Below are positions 19,103 to 27,464 of a stretch of DNA of 64,000 bases, in pieces. The DNA is from Fimbriiglobus sp043785105 (GTDB lineage: Bacteria; Planctomycetota; Planctomycetia; Gemmatales; Gemmataceae). Numbering within the stretch: position 1 is the stretch's first letter; every line of letters starts with the position of its first letter. The stretch spans positions 1 through 64,000 of the forward strand of contig JAYVXO010000193.1 of assembly GCA_043785105.1 (NCBI GenBank), read 5' to 3'. Both the position numbers and the translations under genes were made by a program. The notes under the pieces were generated by a model. It did not search any database. It was not told the origin of the DNA and saw nothing but the letters and a program-made list of their open reading frames with translations.

Positions 19103-19428
19103 GGGTGCTCCGAAAGTTGTCTATTTCGAGTCGTGATGGATTGCGGGAGAATGCAGCTAAAGACGAAGTTTAAGTGATTTAGTTGTACCACGTCCGGTGA
19201 TTTAGGTAAAGAAAATTGGATGTACCGTTCAGGCAATCCAGATGTGCTGGCCCTAAAGCCGGAATGAATTGTGCAGTCGGATGAGAGTTGGTGTGGTCAA
19301 GGTGTCGAGAAATGCGGCGATAGGGGTTGTGAGGCGCGTGGGGACTTGCAGTCTGCCCACCGATTCACTTAGGCTTATGTGGCGACGGGTCAAACACGAC
19401 CCCGATCGCCAATTCAATTTCTCCGACC
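19103..19428. other. Spacer upstream of the giant protease, no gene recognised
   Basis: About 320 bp separating the giant protease start from the end of the MaoC-type gene. It is AT-richer next to the protease start (19130-19220), which suits a promoter region for that gene. Short opposing open frames here lack any recognisable motif, and no RNA gene was seen. Confidence 0.4.
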
Positions 19429-19950
19429 TTACGTGCAATTGTTCGCAGCGCCGGGCACGGCAGCTGGTTCGGACTCCGCGACTTTGGCTGCCCGCACGAG
19501 CGGACGGCATTCCACAAGTGTGACGATCTCACCTTCTTGGACGATCTTCCGATCCTGGTTGAGAATTTCGCGGTGCCAAACGACTTCACCGCGCTTGCCG
19601 ATGCCGCGCAGCGTTTTTTCAACGAGCTTGGTGCGGACGCGAATCGTGTCGCCGATGAACACGGGTAACACGAACTTCCAATACCGTACCCCGAACAGGG
19701 CAATGGTGCGGACCGGCGGGACTTGCACGCCGAGACCGCTGGCCATCGAAAACACCCCGAAGCCGTGCGCGATCCGGCGCCGGAAAGGGGTTCCTTTGGC
19801 AAACTCTTCGTCGATGTGCATCGGGTTGTAATCGCCACTAAACCCAGCGTAAGTGACGATGTCCGCTTCGGTCACGGTGCGGCCGGGTGACTCCCATTCT
19901 TGCCCTTGTTCCAAGTCGTCGAAGTAGAGATGAAAAAAACTAAATGACAT
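19429..19950 (-). CDS. MaoC-like (R)-specific enoyl-CoA hydratase domain protein
   Basis: A 173-residue hot-dog fold protein starting at MSFSFFHLYFDDL (ATG at 19950). The segment YAGFSGDYNPMHIDEEFAKG holds the hydratase-2 signature (D-x-N-P-x-H with the catalytic Asp and His), followed by RRIAHGFGVFSMASGL as in MaoC and R-hydratase proteins. The family hydrates trans-2-enoyl-CoA, or acts on related acyl thioesters, in the cytoplasm; the chain length cannot be told. The C-terminal 20 residues are an Ala/Glu/Pro tail. It is a single gene divergent from prmC. Confidence 0.88.
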   Translation of the reverse strand: MSFSFFHLYFDDLEQGQEWESPGRTVTEADIVTYAGFSGDYNPMHIDEEFAKGTPFRRRIAHGFGVFSMASGLGVQVPPVRTIALFGVRYWKFVLPVFIGDTIRVRTKLVEKTLRGIGKRGEVVWHREILNQDRKIVQEGEIVTLVECRPLVRAAKVAESEPAAVPGAANNCT

Positions 19951-20153
19951 AGTGCCCTCAAAAAAATGACGGACATCATTGAGCAAGTGTAATGAAAGTC
20001 CCAAGAGATGTTATAAGAACCGCTACCGAATCATCAAGGTTGCGGTGTTGGCCACCCGTAAGGCTTCTTGATTCGCCAACTCGCCTGCACCGGATTGGGG
20101 CGTCTGGCTACACTGTTTACTGGTGACCGCGTTGCATTTACCACGGATGGCTC

Positions 20154-21044
20154 ATGTCTGCTACAAATCAACCCTTGGCGACCCCGACGGTCTGGACCGT
20201 CCGGGCGCTGGTGAACTGGACGACGACGTTTTTGGCGAATAAGGGCATCGAATTCCCGCAGAAAGAAGCCCGGATTTTGCTCGGCCACGTGATGGATTGC
20301 AGGCCGATTGACGTGATTGCCCGCTACGACGACGAACCGACGGAGCATGAACGCGCGCAGTTCAAAGACCTGATTAAACGCCGCGTCGATGGGTGGCCGG
20401 TGGCGTACCTGACGGGGCAACGCGAGTTCTACTTGTTGTCGTTCGATGTCACCCCGGCGGTGTTGATTCCGCGACCGGACACCGAACAATTGGTGATGCA
20501 AGCACTGGATGTTTTGAAAGGCCAACCCGCGCCGCGAATCCTGGACCTCGGCACCGGCTCGGGGTGCATTGCGGTGAGTTTGGCGCACCAGTGCAAAACC
20601 GCAATCGTCACGGCGGTGGATGTCTCGCCGGACGCGCTGGAAGTGGCGAAGCGTAACGCCGTGAAGCACGGCGTTACGGCGCGGATGAACTTCGTCGTCG
20701 GCGATCTCTTTAGCCCGTTGCCGCCGAATAGCACCTTTGACTTGATCGTCAGCAACCCGCCGTATGTGACGCCCACGGAAATCACGGAACTGGCCCCCGA
20801 TGTGCGCGACCACGAACCGCGGATCGCTCTCGACGGCGGCCCGGATGGGTTGGCGTTTTACCGGCGGATCACGACGGACGCGGCGAAGTATTTGGCAGCG
20901 GGTGGTCGGGTGATGGTCGAAATCGGCTGGACGCAAGAACCGGCAGTGCGGGCACTGTTTGGAGCGAGTCCGGAGTTCACGGACATCAAGTCGATGAAGG
21001 ATCTCGGCAATCGGTGGCGGGTAGTGACGGCCAAGAAAGCGTGA
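20154..21044 (+). CDS. prmC: Peptide chain release factor N5-glutamine methyltransferase
   Basis: A 296-residue protein of normal family length. The N-terminal helical domain includes KEARILLGHVMDCRPID and the conserved region leading to GQREFYLLSFDV and IPRPDTEQLV. The Rossmann methyltransferase domain has ILDLGTGSGCIAVSLAH (SAM-binding motif I) and N201-PPY in DLIVSNPPYVTPTE, the glutamine-binding loop of PrmC/HemK. It methylates the Gln of the GGQ motif in release factors. It usually neighbours prfA, which is not present here. The ATG at 20154 is the natural start. Confidence 0.93.
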   Translation: MSATNQPLATPTVWTVRALVNWTTTFLANKGIEFPQKEARILLGHVMDCRPIDVIARYDDEPTEHERAQFKDLIKRRVDGWPVAYLTGQREFYLLSFDVTPAVLIPRPDTEQLVMQALDVLKGQPAPRILDLGTGSGCIAVSLAHQCKTAIVTAVDVSPDALEVAKRNAVKHGVTARMNFVVGDLFSPLPPNSTFDLIVSNPPYVTPTEITELAPDVRDHEPRIALDGGPDGLAFYRRITTDAAKYLAAGGRVMVEIGWTQEPAVRALFGASPEFTDIKSMKDLGNRWRVVTAKKA

Positions 21045-21125
21045 CATGGTTCATAGCTGTGATGGTGTAAGCTTGGCCACGTGATCGGGTATCTTCTGGT
21101 ATCAAACCACGAGGAGAACCGATTC

Positions 21126-21826
21126 ATGCTCACGATTCGCAAAGCCACTGATCGCGGGGTCACGAACTTCGGATGGCTGGACAGCAAGCACACGTTTTCG
21201 TTCGGGGACTATCACGACCCGAAGCACACTCACTTCCGCACGCTGCGGGTGATTAACGACGACATCATTGCGGGCGGCGGTCAGTTTGGGTCTCACCCGC
21301 ACCGGGACATGGAGATTTTTTACCTACGTCCTGAACGGGTCGCTGGAACACCAGGACAGCATGGGGAACGGGTCCGTGATTCGGGCCGGCGAATGGCAAT
21401 TCATGTCCGCCGGAACAGGCGTGATGCACAGCGAGGCGAACCCCTCCCCCACGGAGCCGGTTCACCTGCTTGCAAATGTGGGTCTTCCCCGAACAACGGA
21501 ATCTGAAGCCGAGCTACGCGCAGAAGTTGTTTACGGACGCGGACAAGCACGGTCGGTGGCAAACGGCCTTGTCACGCGATGGCCGGGACGGGTCGATGGT
21601 GATTCACCAAGATGCGACCGTCTCCGTGACCAAGCTCGGGGCCGGTGACAAACTCGCCTACGACTTTACGGCCAAACGTGGCGGGTGGCTGCACGTGGCA
21701 ACCGGCGCCGTGATAGTCAATGGTCACTCGCTGAATGCCGGTGATGCGCTCGCTGTCGAAGTCGAAACCAAGATTGAATTGACGGGAGTCGAACTCGGTG
21801 AAGTACTGCTGTTCGACTTGGCTTAA
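21126..21826 (+). pseudogene. Pirin-family gene interrupted by two frameshifts
   Basis: Three consecutive frames together encode one pirin (bicupin quercetinase-like, YhaK family) protein. The first part (from the ATG at 21126, after GAGGAGAACC) has WLDSKHTFSFGDYHDPKHTH and GSHPHRDMEIF. The second, after about 21315, continues TYVLNGSLEHQDSMGN and GEWQFMSAGTGVMHSEANPS up to EPVHLL. The third, from about 21468, continues QMWVFPEQRN to the TAA at 21824. Both breaks are explained by one extra base each: one in the T run at 21314-21321, the other near CTGCTTGCAAATG at 21465-21475. The metal-binding His residues are intact. It is either a recent pseudogene or a gene hit by base-calling errors. Confidence 0.85.
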
Positions 21827-21840
21827 TGACTCGGCACGCT

Positions 21841-21961
21841 TTGTAGGTCGTGGTCGAGGCTCTGCGAGGCCCGACACTTTGTCATGAACGGAAAAGGATC
21901 AGCCCCTTTTTCAGTGGAAGTCGAATGTCGGGCCTCGCAAAGCCTCGACCACGACCTACAA
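21841..21961. repeat. Long imperfect inverted repeat
   Basis: The left arm 21841-21877 (TTGTAGGTCGTGGTCGAGGC and onward) matches the reverse complement of the right arm 21925-21961 with only two mismatches over about 37 bp. The loop is about 47 bases and contains CAGCCCCTTTTT. It sits between the pirin gene and the convergent M48 gene and could end transcription, but its size suggests a mobile palindromic repeat. No second copy was found in the window. Confidence 0.8.
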
Positions 21962-21981
21962 GAGCGAACGTGCCAGACCCA

Positions 21982-23514
21982 TCACATCATCTTCCACAAT
22001 TCGCTCCAGCCAATGTAGGTGCCTAGCGCCAGGATGCTGGTCACTAGCGCAACTGCCAGCATGATCCGGAACCGCCCCACGCGGCGATCGGTTCGGTCGC
22101 CTAGCGTGGGGTCTTCGATCAGGCGTTGGAGAAACTCAATTCGGCTACTCATTGGTCCGTGTTGCCAGGCGCGGACCCACGGCCAAAGTCGCGGCAGCAG
22201 CTTCCCACGTTGCCCACTTCGGGGCGAGTCGAGACCGTGCAGGTCGGCGACGCGGTCGAGGGCGCGGATCAGGGCGTTGATTCCTGTCCGGCACAGCGCT
22301 TGGCCGTTGGGAACGATCACGGTGTCTTCGTCGTGGGCGTAGCAATTCGGGTTCGCACACGAACCGGCGCGGCACCCATAAATGTCCGCCTGCCGTTCGC
22401 ATCGGCGCGAAAGCAACCCGAACACCACGAACAGGTATGCGCCCATTCCCACGAGTGGCAGCACGGAAAGCCACTGTTGCCACGCGCTCGGGATCACCCA
22501 CTGGGCATTGGTGCGGGCTTGTTCCAGGAGTGCGAAAACGGCCGTGCCCAGACTTGCACTTAACACGATGAACGCCGCATAGTACGGAATGTGCCTGTGC
22601 CGAACGTGACCGGCTTCGTGGCCGAACACGGCATCGAGTTCGTCGTAAGGCATCGTCTCCAACAGCCGATCCGTGAAGATCACGTACCGCGCCCACGGCA
22701 CCACGCCGATGACCATTGCGTTCGCCATCGCGCCTTGCGTGTGCCACACGAGAATGTCCGTGAACCGAATCCGCGACCGCTTGGCAGTGGCTTCGAGACG
22801 CTGACGGATGTAACCGTCGGACAGGGGCTTCAGCCCCAACAACGGCGGGACCGCGAGCGGTAACAGCATGAACAGTAGGATTCCAAAACCCACCGAACCG
22901 AATTGCATCCAAGCCGAGTTCGTCCACTCTGGGGCGACCCGTGCAAGGCTTTGTTGCACGACGCACATACCCACCGGCAGCGCGATCATCAACATAAATT
23001 GCCGCAGGTGAAAGCCGAAGAACGCGAACACGGACCAGAACACCGGCGACTTTCGCCCTTCCCGTACCGCGTAGGACGATTGATGCAATGCCCGCTCGGC
23101 ACCGTGGTAGATAAGCCAGTTCAAGAAAATCGTCAGGAAGTACGGCAACGGCACGAGCAACTCCGCACCGGGGAACAAGACGACTTGCCCGGACGGTCGC
23201 GCGGTCGTGAACGTCTCCCAAACGGTCGCGCCCCAACCCCAACCCAACACACAGAGGATCGCGGCACCGAGGTTGACCAGAATCATCGTGCGGCGAACTT
23301 TCGCGTACCGGGCCACCACTCTCGGGCGTTGATCTGGATCGCGGCGCAGCGTTCGCATCACCCAACGGCTCAACCGCATCGACACCAAAATCGGAATCGC
23401 TATTGTGGCAAACGTGAGGACCGTCGATTGGCTGGCCGTCAACCCGAACGGACGGTCCGGCCAGGGCAGCGGGAGACAGGACGAGGTGATGAACAAGATC
23501 AGCAGGATCGGCAT
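21982..23514 (-). CDS. M48-family membrane metalloprotease
   Basis: A 510-residue protein with several membrane helices in the first 200 residues and again at about 305-365 and at the C-terminus. The zinc motif H299-E-A-G-H303 lies in DAVFGHEAGHVRHRHIPYY, followed by the M48-type CERQADIYGC (the downstream Glu ligand region). This matches the Ste24/HtpX-like peptidases that act in membrane protein quality control. The unusual Cys/His-containing insert CEPNC-like region (GSCANPNCYAHDEDTVIVPN) after the Glu ligand is found in some planctomycete members. It lies 21 bp after the TIGR03000-like gene on the same strand, so the two may be co-transcribed. Confidence 0.88.
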   Translation of the reverse strand: MPILLILFITSSCLPLPWPDRPFGLTASQSTVLTFATIAIPILVSMRLSRWVMRTLRRDPDQRPRVVARYAKVRRTMILVNLGAAILCVLGWGWGATVWETFTTARPSGQVVLFPGAELLVPLPYFLTIFLNWLIYHGAERALHQSSYAVREGRKSPVFWSVFAFFGFHLRQFMLMIALPVGMCVVQQSLARVAPEWTNSAWMQFGSVGFGILLFMLLPLAVPPLLGLKPLSDGYIRQRLEATAKRSRIRFTDILVWHTQGAMANAMVIGVVPWARYVIFTDRLLETMPYDELDAVFGHEAGHVRHRHIPYYAAFIVLSASLGTAVFALLEQARTNAQWVIPSAWQQWLSVLPLVGMGAYLFVVFGLLSRRCERQADIYGCRAGSCANPNCYAHDEDTVIVPNGQALCRTGINALIRALDRVADLHGLDSPRSGQRGKLLPRLWPWVRAWQHGPMSSRIEFLQRLIEDPTLGDRTDRRVGRFRIMLAVALVTSILALGTYIGWSELWKMM

Positions 23515-23535
23515 CGGGGGACCGCTAGAGGTATG

Positions 23536-24150
23536 CTATTTCTGAACTGGGACGCCACGCAATACAACGATCCGCGTTCGCTCGGCACTGCCGAGACTGA
23601 TCGTTCGCTTCCACTCGAATTGCTGTCCGTCGAGGGTCCACTTCGCCGTGATGGCTAACGTCACGGCGTCACCGCTGCGGATGGCCTTCGATGTGAATGT
23701 GCGGGTTAGACCCTCGCCCGAAACTGTGCCACCCGTTACAACGACTTCCGGAATCGCGGGGAACTCGATCGTGAGTTCAGCCGGAACTTGTGGCACGATC
23801 GCGGCGGTACCACCGCCTGCCCCGACCAGTTGCGGGCGATCCAGTGTTGGAAGTATGGGTTGCGGATTTATCACGAGATAAGGCGACCAATTGGAGTACG
23901 GGTACGCCGGGCCGAAATTGCCCACCCACGTCGGCCCGAACCGCCCGCCGTAAAAGCCGCCGTTGAATCCATACGTGTAGCCCCAGTTGAACCCATACGG
24001 ACCATACGGTATTGGCCGCACGAAGACCGCCGGACGTGGCATCACGGGCGGAATGGGCGCCGACTGCTGAAAACCCTGTGCGAACGCCGCCGGACTGACC
24101 GTTCCAAGTAGCCCGTTCGTAATCAGAAACAAACTCACGGTGCGCATCAC
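23536..24150 (-). CDS. Secreted Gly/Tyr/Pro-rich protein with TIGR03000-like C-terminus
   Basis: A 204-residue protein with an N-terminal signal peptide (MMRTVSLFLITNGLLGTVSPAAFA). It has a Gly/Tyr/Phe/Asn-rich middle (repeats such as PYGPYGFNWGYTYGFNGGFYGG) and a C-terminal beta-rich domain of about 75 residues beginning ELTIEFPAIPEVVVTGG. The domain ends with a KRTISLGSAERTRIVVLRG segment. This arrangement resembles the planctomycete-specific TIGR03000 proteins, whose role is unknown. The gene is followed closely by the M48 protease gene. Confidence 0.7.
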   Translation of the reverse strand: MMRTVSLFLITNGLLGTVSPAAFAQGFQQSAPIPPVMPRPAVFVRPIPYGPYGFNWGYTYGFNGGFYGGRFGPTWVGNFGPAYPYSNWSPYLVINPQPILPTLDRPQLVGAGGGTAAIVPQVPAELTIEFPAIPEVVVTGGTVSGEGLTRTFTSKAIRSGDAVTLAITAKWTLDGQQFEWKRTISLGSAERTRIVVLRGVPVQK

Positions 24151-24216
24151 GCATTGCCTCCGGTCAACGATGTCATCTCACCCATCATACCGGCGGAAGG
24201 CAAGTCGGCGTGGCAT

Positions 24217-24525
24217 TCAGTTCTTACTGAATTGCAATTTGGGCTTGGCGTCTCGACCCAACGGGTCCGCGACGAACTTGTTGTGACAGCTACCGCACAG
24301 GTCGTACTGAAGCTTTTGGGTCGTCGGCACGTAGATGGCGTGTTCGCCGGATTCTTCTAACTCTTGAAGCATCTCGGCCATCGTCTCGACGTGATCCTGG
24401 TCGAGGTCCGCTTCCGTCAATTCGGCGGCCTCCGAGGCGGGATAAACTTCCATGCGGAGGACAAATCGGGCATCTTCGCCGGGGGTGAGGTCTTTGCCAC
24501 AGAGGTCGCACGAGAAGTGCCGCAT
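24217..24525 (-). CDS. Small two-CxxC zinc-ribbon-like protein
   Basis: A 102-residue protein with CDLC near the N-terminus (MRHFSCDLCGKDLTPGEDARF) and CGSC near the C-terminus (QYDLCGSCHNKFVADPLGR), separated by an acidic helical stretch. The paired CxxC knuckles suggest one zinc site joining both ends. No enzymatic motif is visible and the function is unknown. The family appears to be a small conserved planctomycete protein. It is transcribed away from rpmI. Confidence 0.75.
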   Translation of the reverse strand: MRHFSCDLCGKDLTPGEDARFVLRMEVYPASEAAELTEADLDQDHVETMAEMLQELEESGEHAIYVPTTQKLQYDLCGSCHNKFVADPLGRDAKPKLQFSKN

Positions 24526-24879
24526 GGGTGTTGTCTCCTACTGCCCAAAGGGCGGGCGTTTACTACGGGTTGCCGCATGGCGGGGCGAGTCGAGTGATAC
24601 CGCCAACGCAATTCCTACCATCATCCGTCGCACTTTTCCAAGGGAGTGTCAAGCGAAATTCCGCAGTCGATTGAGTTTAATTCGTGGCTTCGGCATTTCC
24701 CCTTTCCCCCTTTGGCCGCTCGTTCTACAATCAGTAATTCTGACACGGTCCGTGTCCCCTAATTTCGGGGTCGGGGAACTAAGTGAGCCGTTGCGATGAA
24801 TCTCATCACAACTTTCTCCCCCTTGATTTACCCCCTCCGTGAACTCATCGTGGGTTCGCGTGAACTCGTGAGGTATGTG
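24526..24879. other. Divergent intergenic region and leader of rpmI-rplT
   Basis: No gene was recognised in these 354 bp. A short frame upstream of rpmI (24796-24879) is in frame with it but carries no family similarity. Two compact hairpins lie at 24742-24770: GACACG-GTC-CGTGTC followed by CCCC-TAATTT-CGGGG. They could belong to a ribosomal-protein leader, though no known leader type was recognised. Confidence 0.4.
24742..24770 (+). promoter_or_regulatory. Two adjacent small hairpins in the rpmI leader
   Basis: A 6-bp stem with a 3-base loop (GACACG/CGTGTC) is followed directly by a 4-bp CCCC/GGGG stem. They lie about 110 bases before the rpmI start on the sense strand. Ribosomal protein operons of this type are often autoregulated by L20 through an mRNA structure; that role here is inference only. 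Confidence 0.3.
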
Positions 24880-25080
24880 ATGGCCAAGAAGAACAAGACG
24901 AACAAGAGCATTAAGAAGCGGCTGAAGCGCACGGCGAGTGGCAAGCTCAAGCACGGCATTCCTGGTAAGCGGCACTTGAACGCCCACTTCACCCCCAAAC
25001 GTCGGCGTCAACTGCGCCGCATGGGGGTGGTGACGGGCGCCACGGTCAAGAAGTATCTCATCGCAATGGGCGAGTACTAA
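24880..25080 (+). CDS. rpmI: Large ribosomal subunit protein bL35
   Basis: A 66-residue basic protein, MAKKNKTNKSIKKRLKRTASGKLK with the family-typical GKRHLNAHFTPKRRRQLRRM region. The start at 24880 matches the normal bL35 N-terminus; an upstream in-frame ATG at 24796 would add 28 unrelated residues. It is followed by rplT 64 bp downstream, the usual pairing. The third usual partner, infC, is absent upstream, where an unrelated gene runs the other way. Confidence 0.96.
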   Translation: MAKKNKTNKSIKKRLKRTASGKLKHGIPGKRHLNAHFTPKRRRQLRRMGVVTGATVKKYLIAMGEY

Positions 25081-25144
25081 GCCGGGTCAAAAACACTCTT
25101 GGTTCATCAGCACTTACATTCACCGATTTTTTTAGGGTACAATC

Positions 25145-25540
25145 ATGGTCCGCGCTGGTAGTGGTAAGACGTTAGCGGCTCGTCGGAAACGCACTCGGAA
25201 GCTGACGAAGGGCTTCCGGCTCAGTCGGCACAACTTGTTCCGACAAGCCATTGTCACGCTCATTCGCGCTCGCGCCTTTGCGTTCCGGGACCGCAAAGCG
25301 AAGAAGCGTCAATTCCGTAGACTCTGGATCATCCGCATCAACGCCGCCTGCCGGATGCGCGGACTGCGGTACAGCGAATTCATCAACGGCTTACAACGCG
25401 CCTTCTGTATTCTGGACCGCAAAGCACTCTCCGAAATTGCGATCCACGACCCCGCGACCTTCGACAAGCTCGTCGAACTCGCCAAAGCCAACATGCACCC
25501 CGACATGCTCAAAGCCAACGCCAACGGCGCGAAGAAGTAG
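25145..25540 (+). CDS. rplT: Large ribosomal subunit protein bL20
   Basis: A 131-residue protein with the L20 signature regions MVRAGSGKTLAARRKRTRKL, KGFRLSRHNLFRQAIVTLIRA, KKRQFRRLWIIRINAACRM and YSEFINGLQRA. The N-terminus departs slightly from the common PRVKRG form but the body is clear. It binds 23S rRNA early in assembly and can repress its own operon in other bacteria. The hairpin terminator at 25554-25602 ends the operon. Confidence 0.96.
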   Translation: MVRAGSGKTLAARRKRTRKLTKGFRLSRHNLFRQAIVTLIRARAFAFRDRKAKKRQFRRLWIIRINAACRMRGLRYSEFINGLQRAFCILDRKALSEIAIHDPATFDKLVELAKANMHPDMLKANANGAKK

Positions 25541-25553
25541 GCTGTTAAAAAGT

Positions 25554-25602
25554 GACATACGAAAACAGGGCAGAGCTTTCGCCTGCCCTGTTTTCGTATG
25601 TC
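25554..25602 (+). terminator. Long perfect hairpin after rplT
   Basis: A perfect 20-bp stem (GACATACGAAAACAGGGCAG, 25554-25573, with its complement at 25583-25602) and a 9-base loop. There is no long T-tract directly after the stem, but the paired strand contains TTTTCG. It starts 13 bases after the rplT stop, which fits a terminator for the rpmI-rplT operon. Confidence 0.8.
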
Positions 25603-25719
25603 AGGTGACTCATCACCACGGTCGAATCGCAAGCCTCCGAGGTTTCACGAGTCGGCTATCAATCCTCACCTGCTCGTTTGGTAGGTTTGTCTTGTTTTGT
25701 CATTTCGAGGTGTCCAATC

Positions 25720-27456
25720 ATGTTACGTGCGGTATTGATTCTGGTGTGCTCCGGAGTAGCTGTGCCCGCTGTTGCAGCCGAACTTCCCGGCTTTCGCACG
25801 AGTGCGTGGTTTGGCGAACAGGTTCGTGAACAGTGGGTCAGCGATGGCGTGCGCGTGGTGGCGAATGCTGCGGGCAACTTCGATCCGAAGGCGCCCACGC
25901 GACTTGTGATCTTTGCCACGCCGAATGGCAACACGATTGAGCAGACACTCGGCTGCGCTTCGGCAACGGGAGTCGATTGGCACTTTGACATTCAACACGT
26001 CGCGGCCCAGGTTCGCAAGCTGCGGTCGATCACACCGAACGAGAACATTGTGCTGGCCTGCACGGAAGCCGAAGGCTTGAGTTGGCCGGCGTGGAAGCGG
26101 AAGTTCGTGGATGGCCCGGCTCGGATTCGCAAGGTGGTCGAGACCGTGCGCGGTTGGCTACCCGAGGGAACCGTGCGAGTGACACTGGCATGTCACAGTG
26201 GCGGTGGCAGCTTTCTGTTCGGCTACCTCGATGCGGCGGATACCATCCCTGCCGAGGTCGAACGGATCGTCTTCTTGGATGCGAACTACAGTTACAGCGA
26301 TGCTGACAAGCACGGCGACAAATTACTGACGTGGCTGAAGGCGGACCGCTCCCGGCGATTGATCGTGATCGCCTACGATGATCGTGCTGTGAAACTCAAC
26401 GGCAAGCTGGTCGTCAGTGCCGACGGCGGAACATTCCGCGCCACGGAGCGAATGCGAACTCGCTTCAGTCAAGACATCGAGTTGACCGAAACGACGACCG
26501 GCGACTTTGTGAACCGCGTTGGGTTGGGTGGACGAATTGGGTTGGATGGACGAATCGCGTTGCACGTTCACACGAATCCCGGCAATCGGATCCTGCACAC
26601 GGCCCTCGTCGGCGAGATGAACGGTCTCCTGCGTGGTCTAACCGACGACTGGCCGAAACCCGCGTGGGGTGCGTTCGGCGGGCCGCGTGCTTATTCACAA
26701 TGGGTGCAGCCCGCGCCGGGTATTCCCAAACGACCCGTTGATGCTGGGAGTGGAAAAGCTTTCTTCGCCACGCTTGAAACGATGAACCGGATTGAACGTG
26801 AAGAGGCAATCGCGAAAGAAATTGGTCGCGGCAACATCCCCGACTTTCTCCGCACGTTTCAGAAGTTGACCGTCACGGGAAAGGACGCGAGGGGCAAGGA
26901 ACACACGGCAACAATTGAGGTGATGCCCGACTACCTGGCGATCGGCAGTGACACTGATTTTGTGCGCGTGCCGATGACGCCGATGACGGCAGCCCGGATT
27001 GCAGACGTGTTCGGGTGCGCTCTCCCGACGCGGAAGATTGTCGATGATGTGTATCTGGCCGCAACGGTGAAACTGGAACCGCGACCGATGACGAAAGACC
27101 GCGAATCCCCGCTGACATTTCTCGCACACCACGAGATCATCGAACGCCAACGCGAGGGCCGCAAATTGGGCGAACTCGTTGCGGGGGTCAAGAAAGACAT
27201 CGTGATTTCCAACCGAGTCGGTGAGAAGCCCAATCGTGTGGCGATTTACGGCTGGCACAAACTCGACGGGACGCCGATTCAACCGCTCACGATCGTGCAT
27301 GTGAATTGGTACGTCGATTACAGCCACGGCGTCCGACTGATGAAACGGGCGGTCACCGTGGATGGTCAATCACAGGACATTCGACACGTGCTCTATTCAG
27401 CCGACATCTCGCCGCTGCTCAGTGATGAAGGGCCGATCACCCACCCGGCGTATTGA
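25720..27456 (+). CDS. Exported protein with alpha/beta-hydrolase-like N-terminal half
   Basis: A 578-residue protein from the ATG at 25720, with a signal peptide (MLRAVLILVCSGVAVPAVAA). The segment RLVIFATPNGNTIEQTL and, later, VRVTLACHSGGGSFLFGYLD resemble the oxyanion and nucleophile-elbow parts of an alpha/beta hydrolase (Ser in HSGGGS), followed by ERIVFLDANYSYSDADKHG, where the Asp could be the acid. The C-terminal half (about 330-578) is an unrecognised domain. The precise function is unknown; it may be a peptidase or esterase acting outside the cytoplasm. It is a single gene convergent with the sulfite-oxidase-like gene, 8 bp away. Confidence 0.6.
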   Translation: MLRAVLILVCSGVAVPAVAAELPGFRTSAWFGEQVREQWVSDGVRVVANAAGNFDPKAPTRLVIFATPNGNTIEQTLGCASATGVDWHFDIQHVAAQVRKLRSITPNENIVLACTEAEGLSWPAWKRKFVDGPARIRKVVETVRGWLPEGTVRVTLACHSGGGSFLFGYLDAADTIPAEVERIVFLDANYSYSDADKHGDKLLTWLKADRSRRLIVIAYDDRAVKLNGKLVVSADGGTFRATERMRTRFSQDIELTETTTGDFVNRVGLGGRIGLDGRIALHVHTNPGNRILHTALVGEMNGLLRGLTDDWPKPAWGAFGGPRAYSQWVQPAPGIPKRPVDAGSGKAFFATLETMNRIEREEAIAKEIGRGNIPDFLRTFQKLTVTGKDARGKEHTATIEVMPDYLAIGSDTDFVRVPMTPMTAARIADVFGCALPTRKIVDDVYLAATVKLEPRPMTKDRESPLTFLAHHEIIERQREGRKLGELVAGVKKDIVISNRVGEKPNRVAIYGWHKLDGTPIQPLTIVHVNWYVDYSHGVRLMKRAVTVDGQSQDIRHVLYSADISPLLSDEGPITHPAY

Positions 27457-27464
27457 TTGCTCCG

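Noticed and set aside
20034..21047. 337-residue frame antisense to prmC
   Set aside because: It covers the whole of prmC and is His/Arg-rich with no motif.
22145..23365. 406-residue minus-strand frame overlapping the M48 protease
   Set aside because: Same strand, different frame; Arg-rich and motif-free, whereas the overlapping frame has HEAGH and membrane helices.
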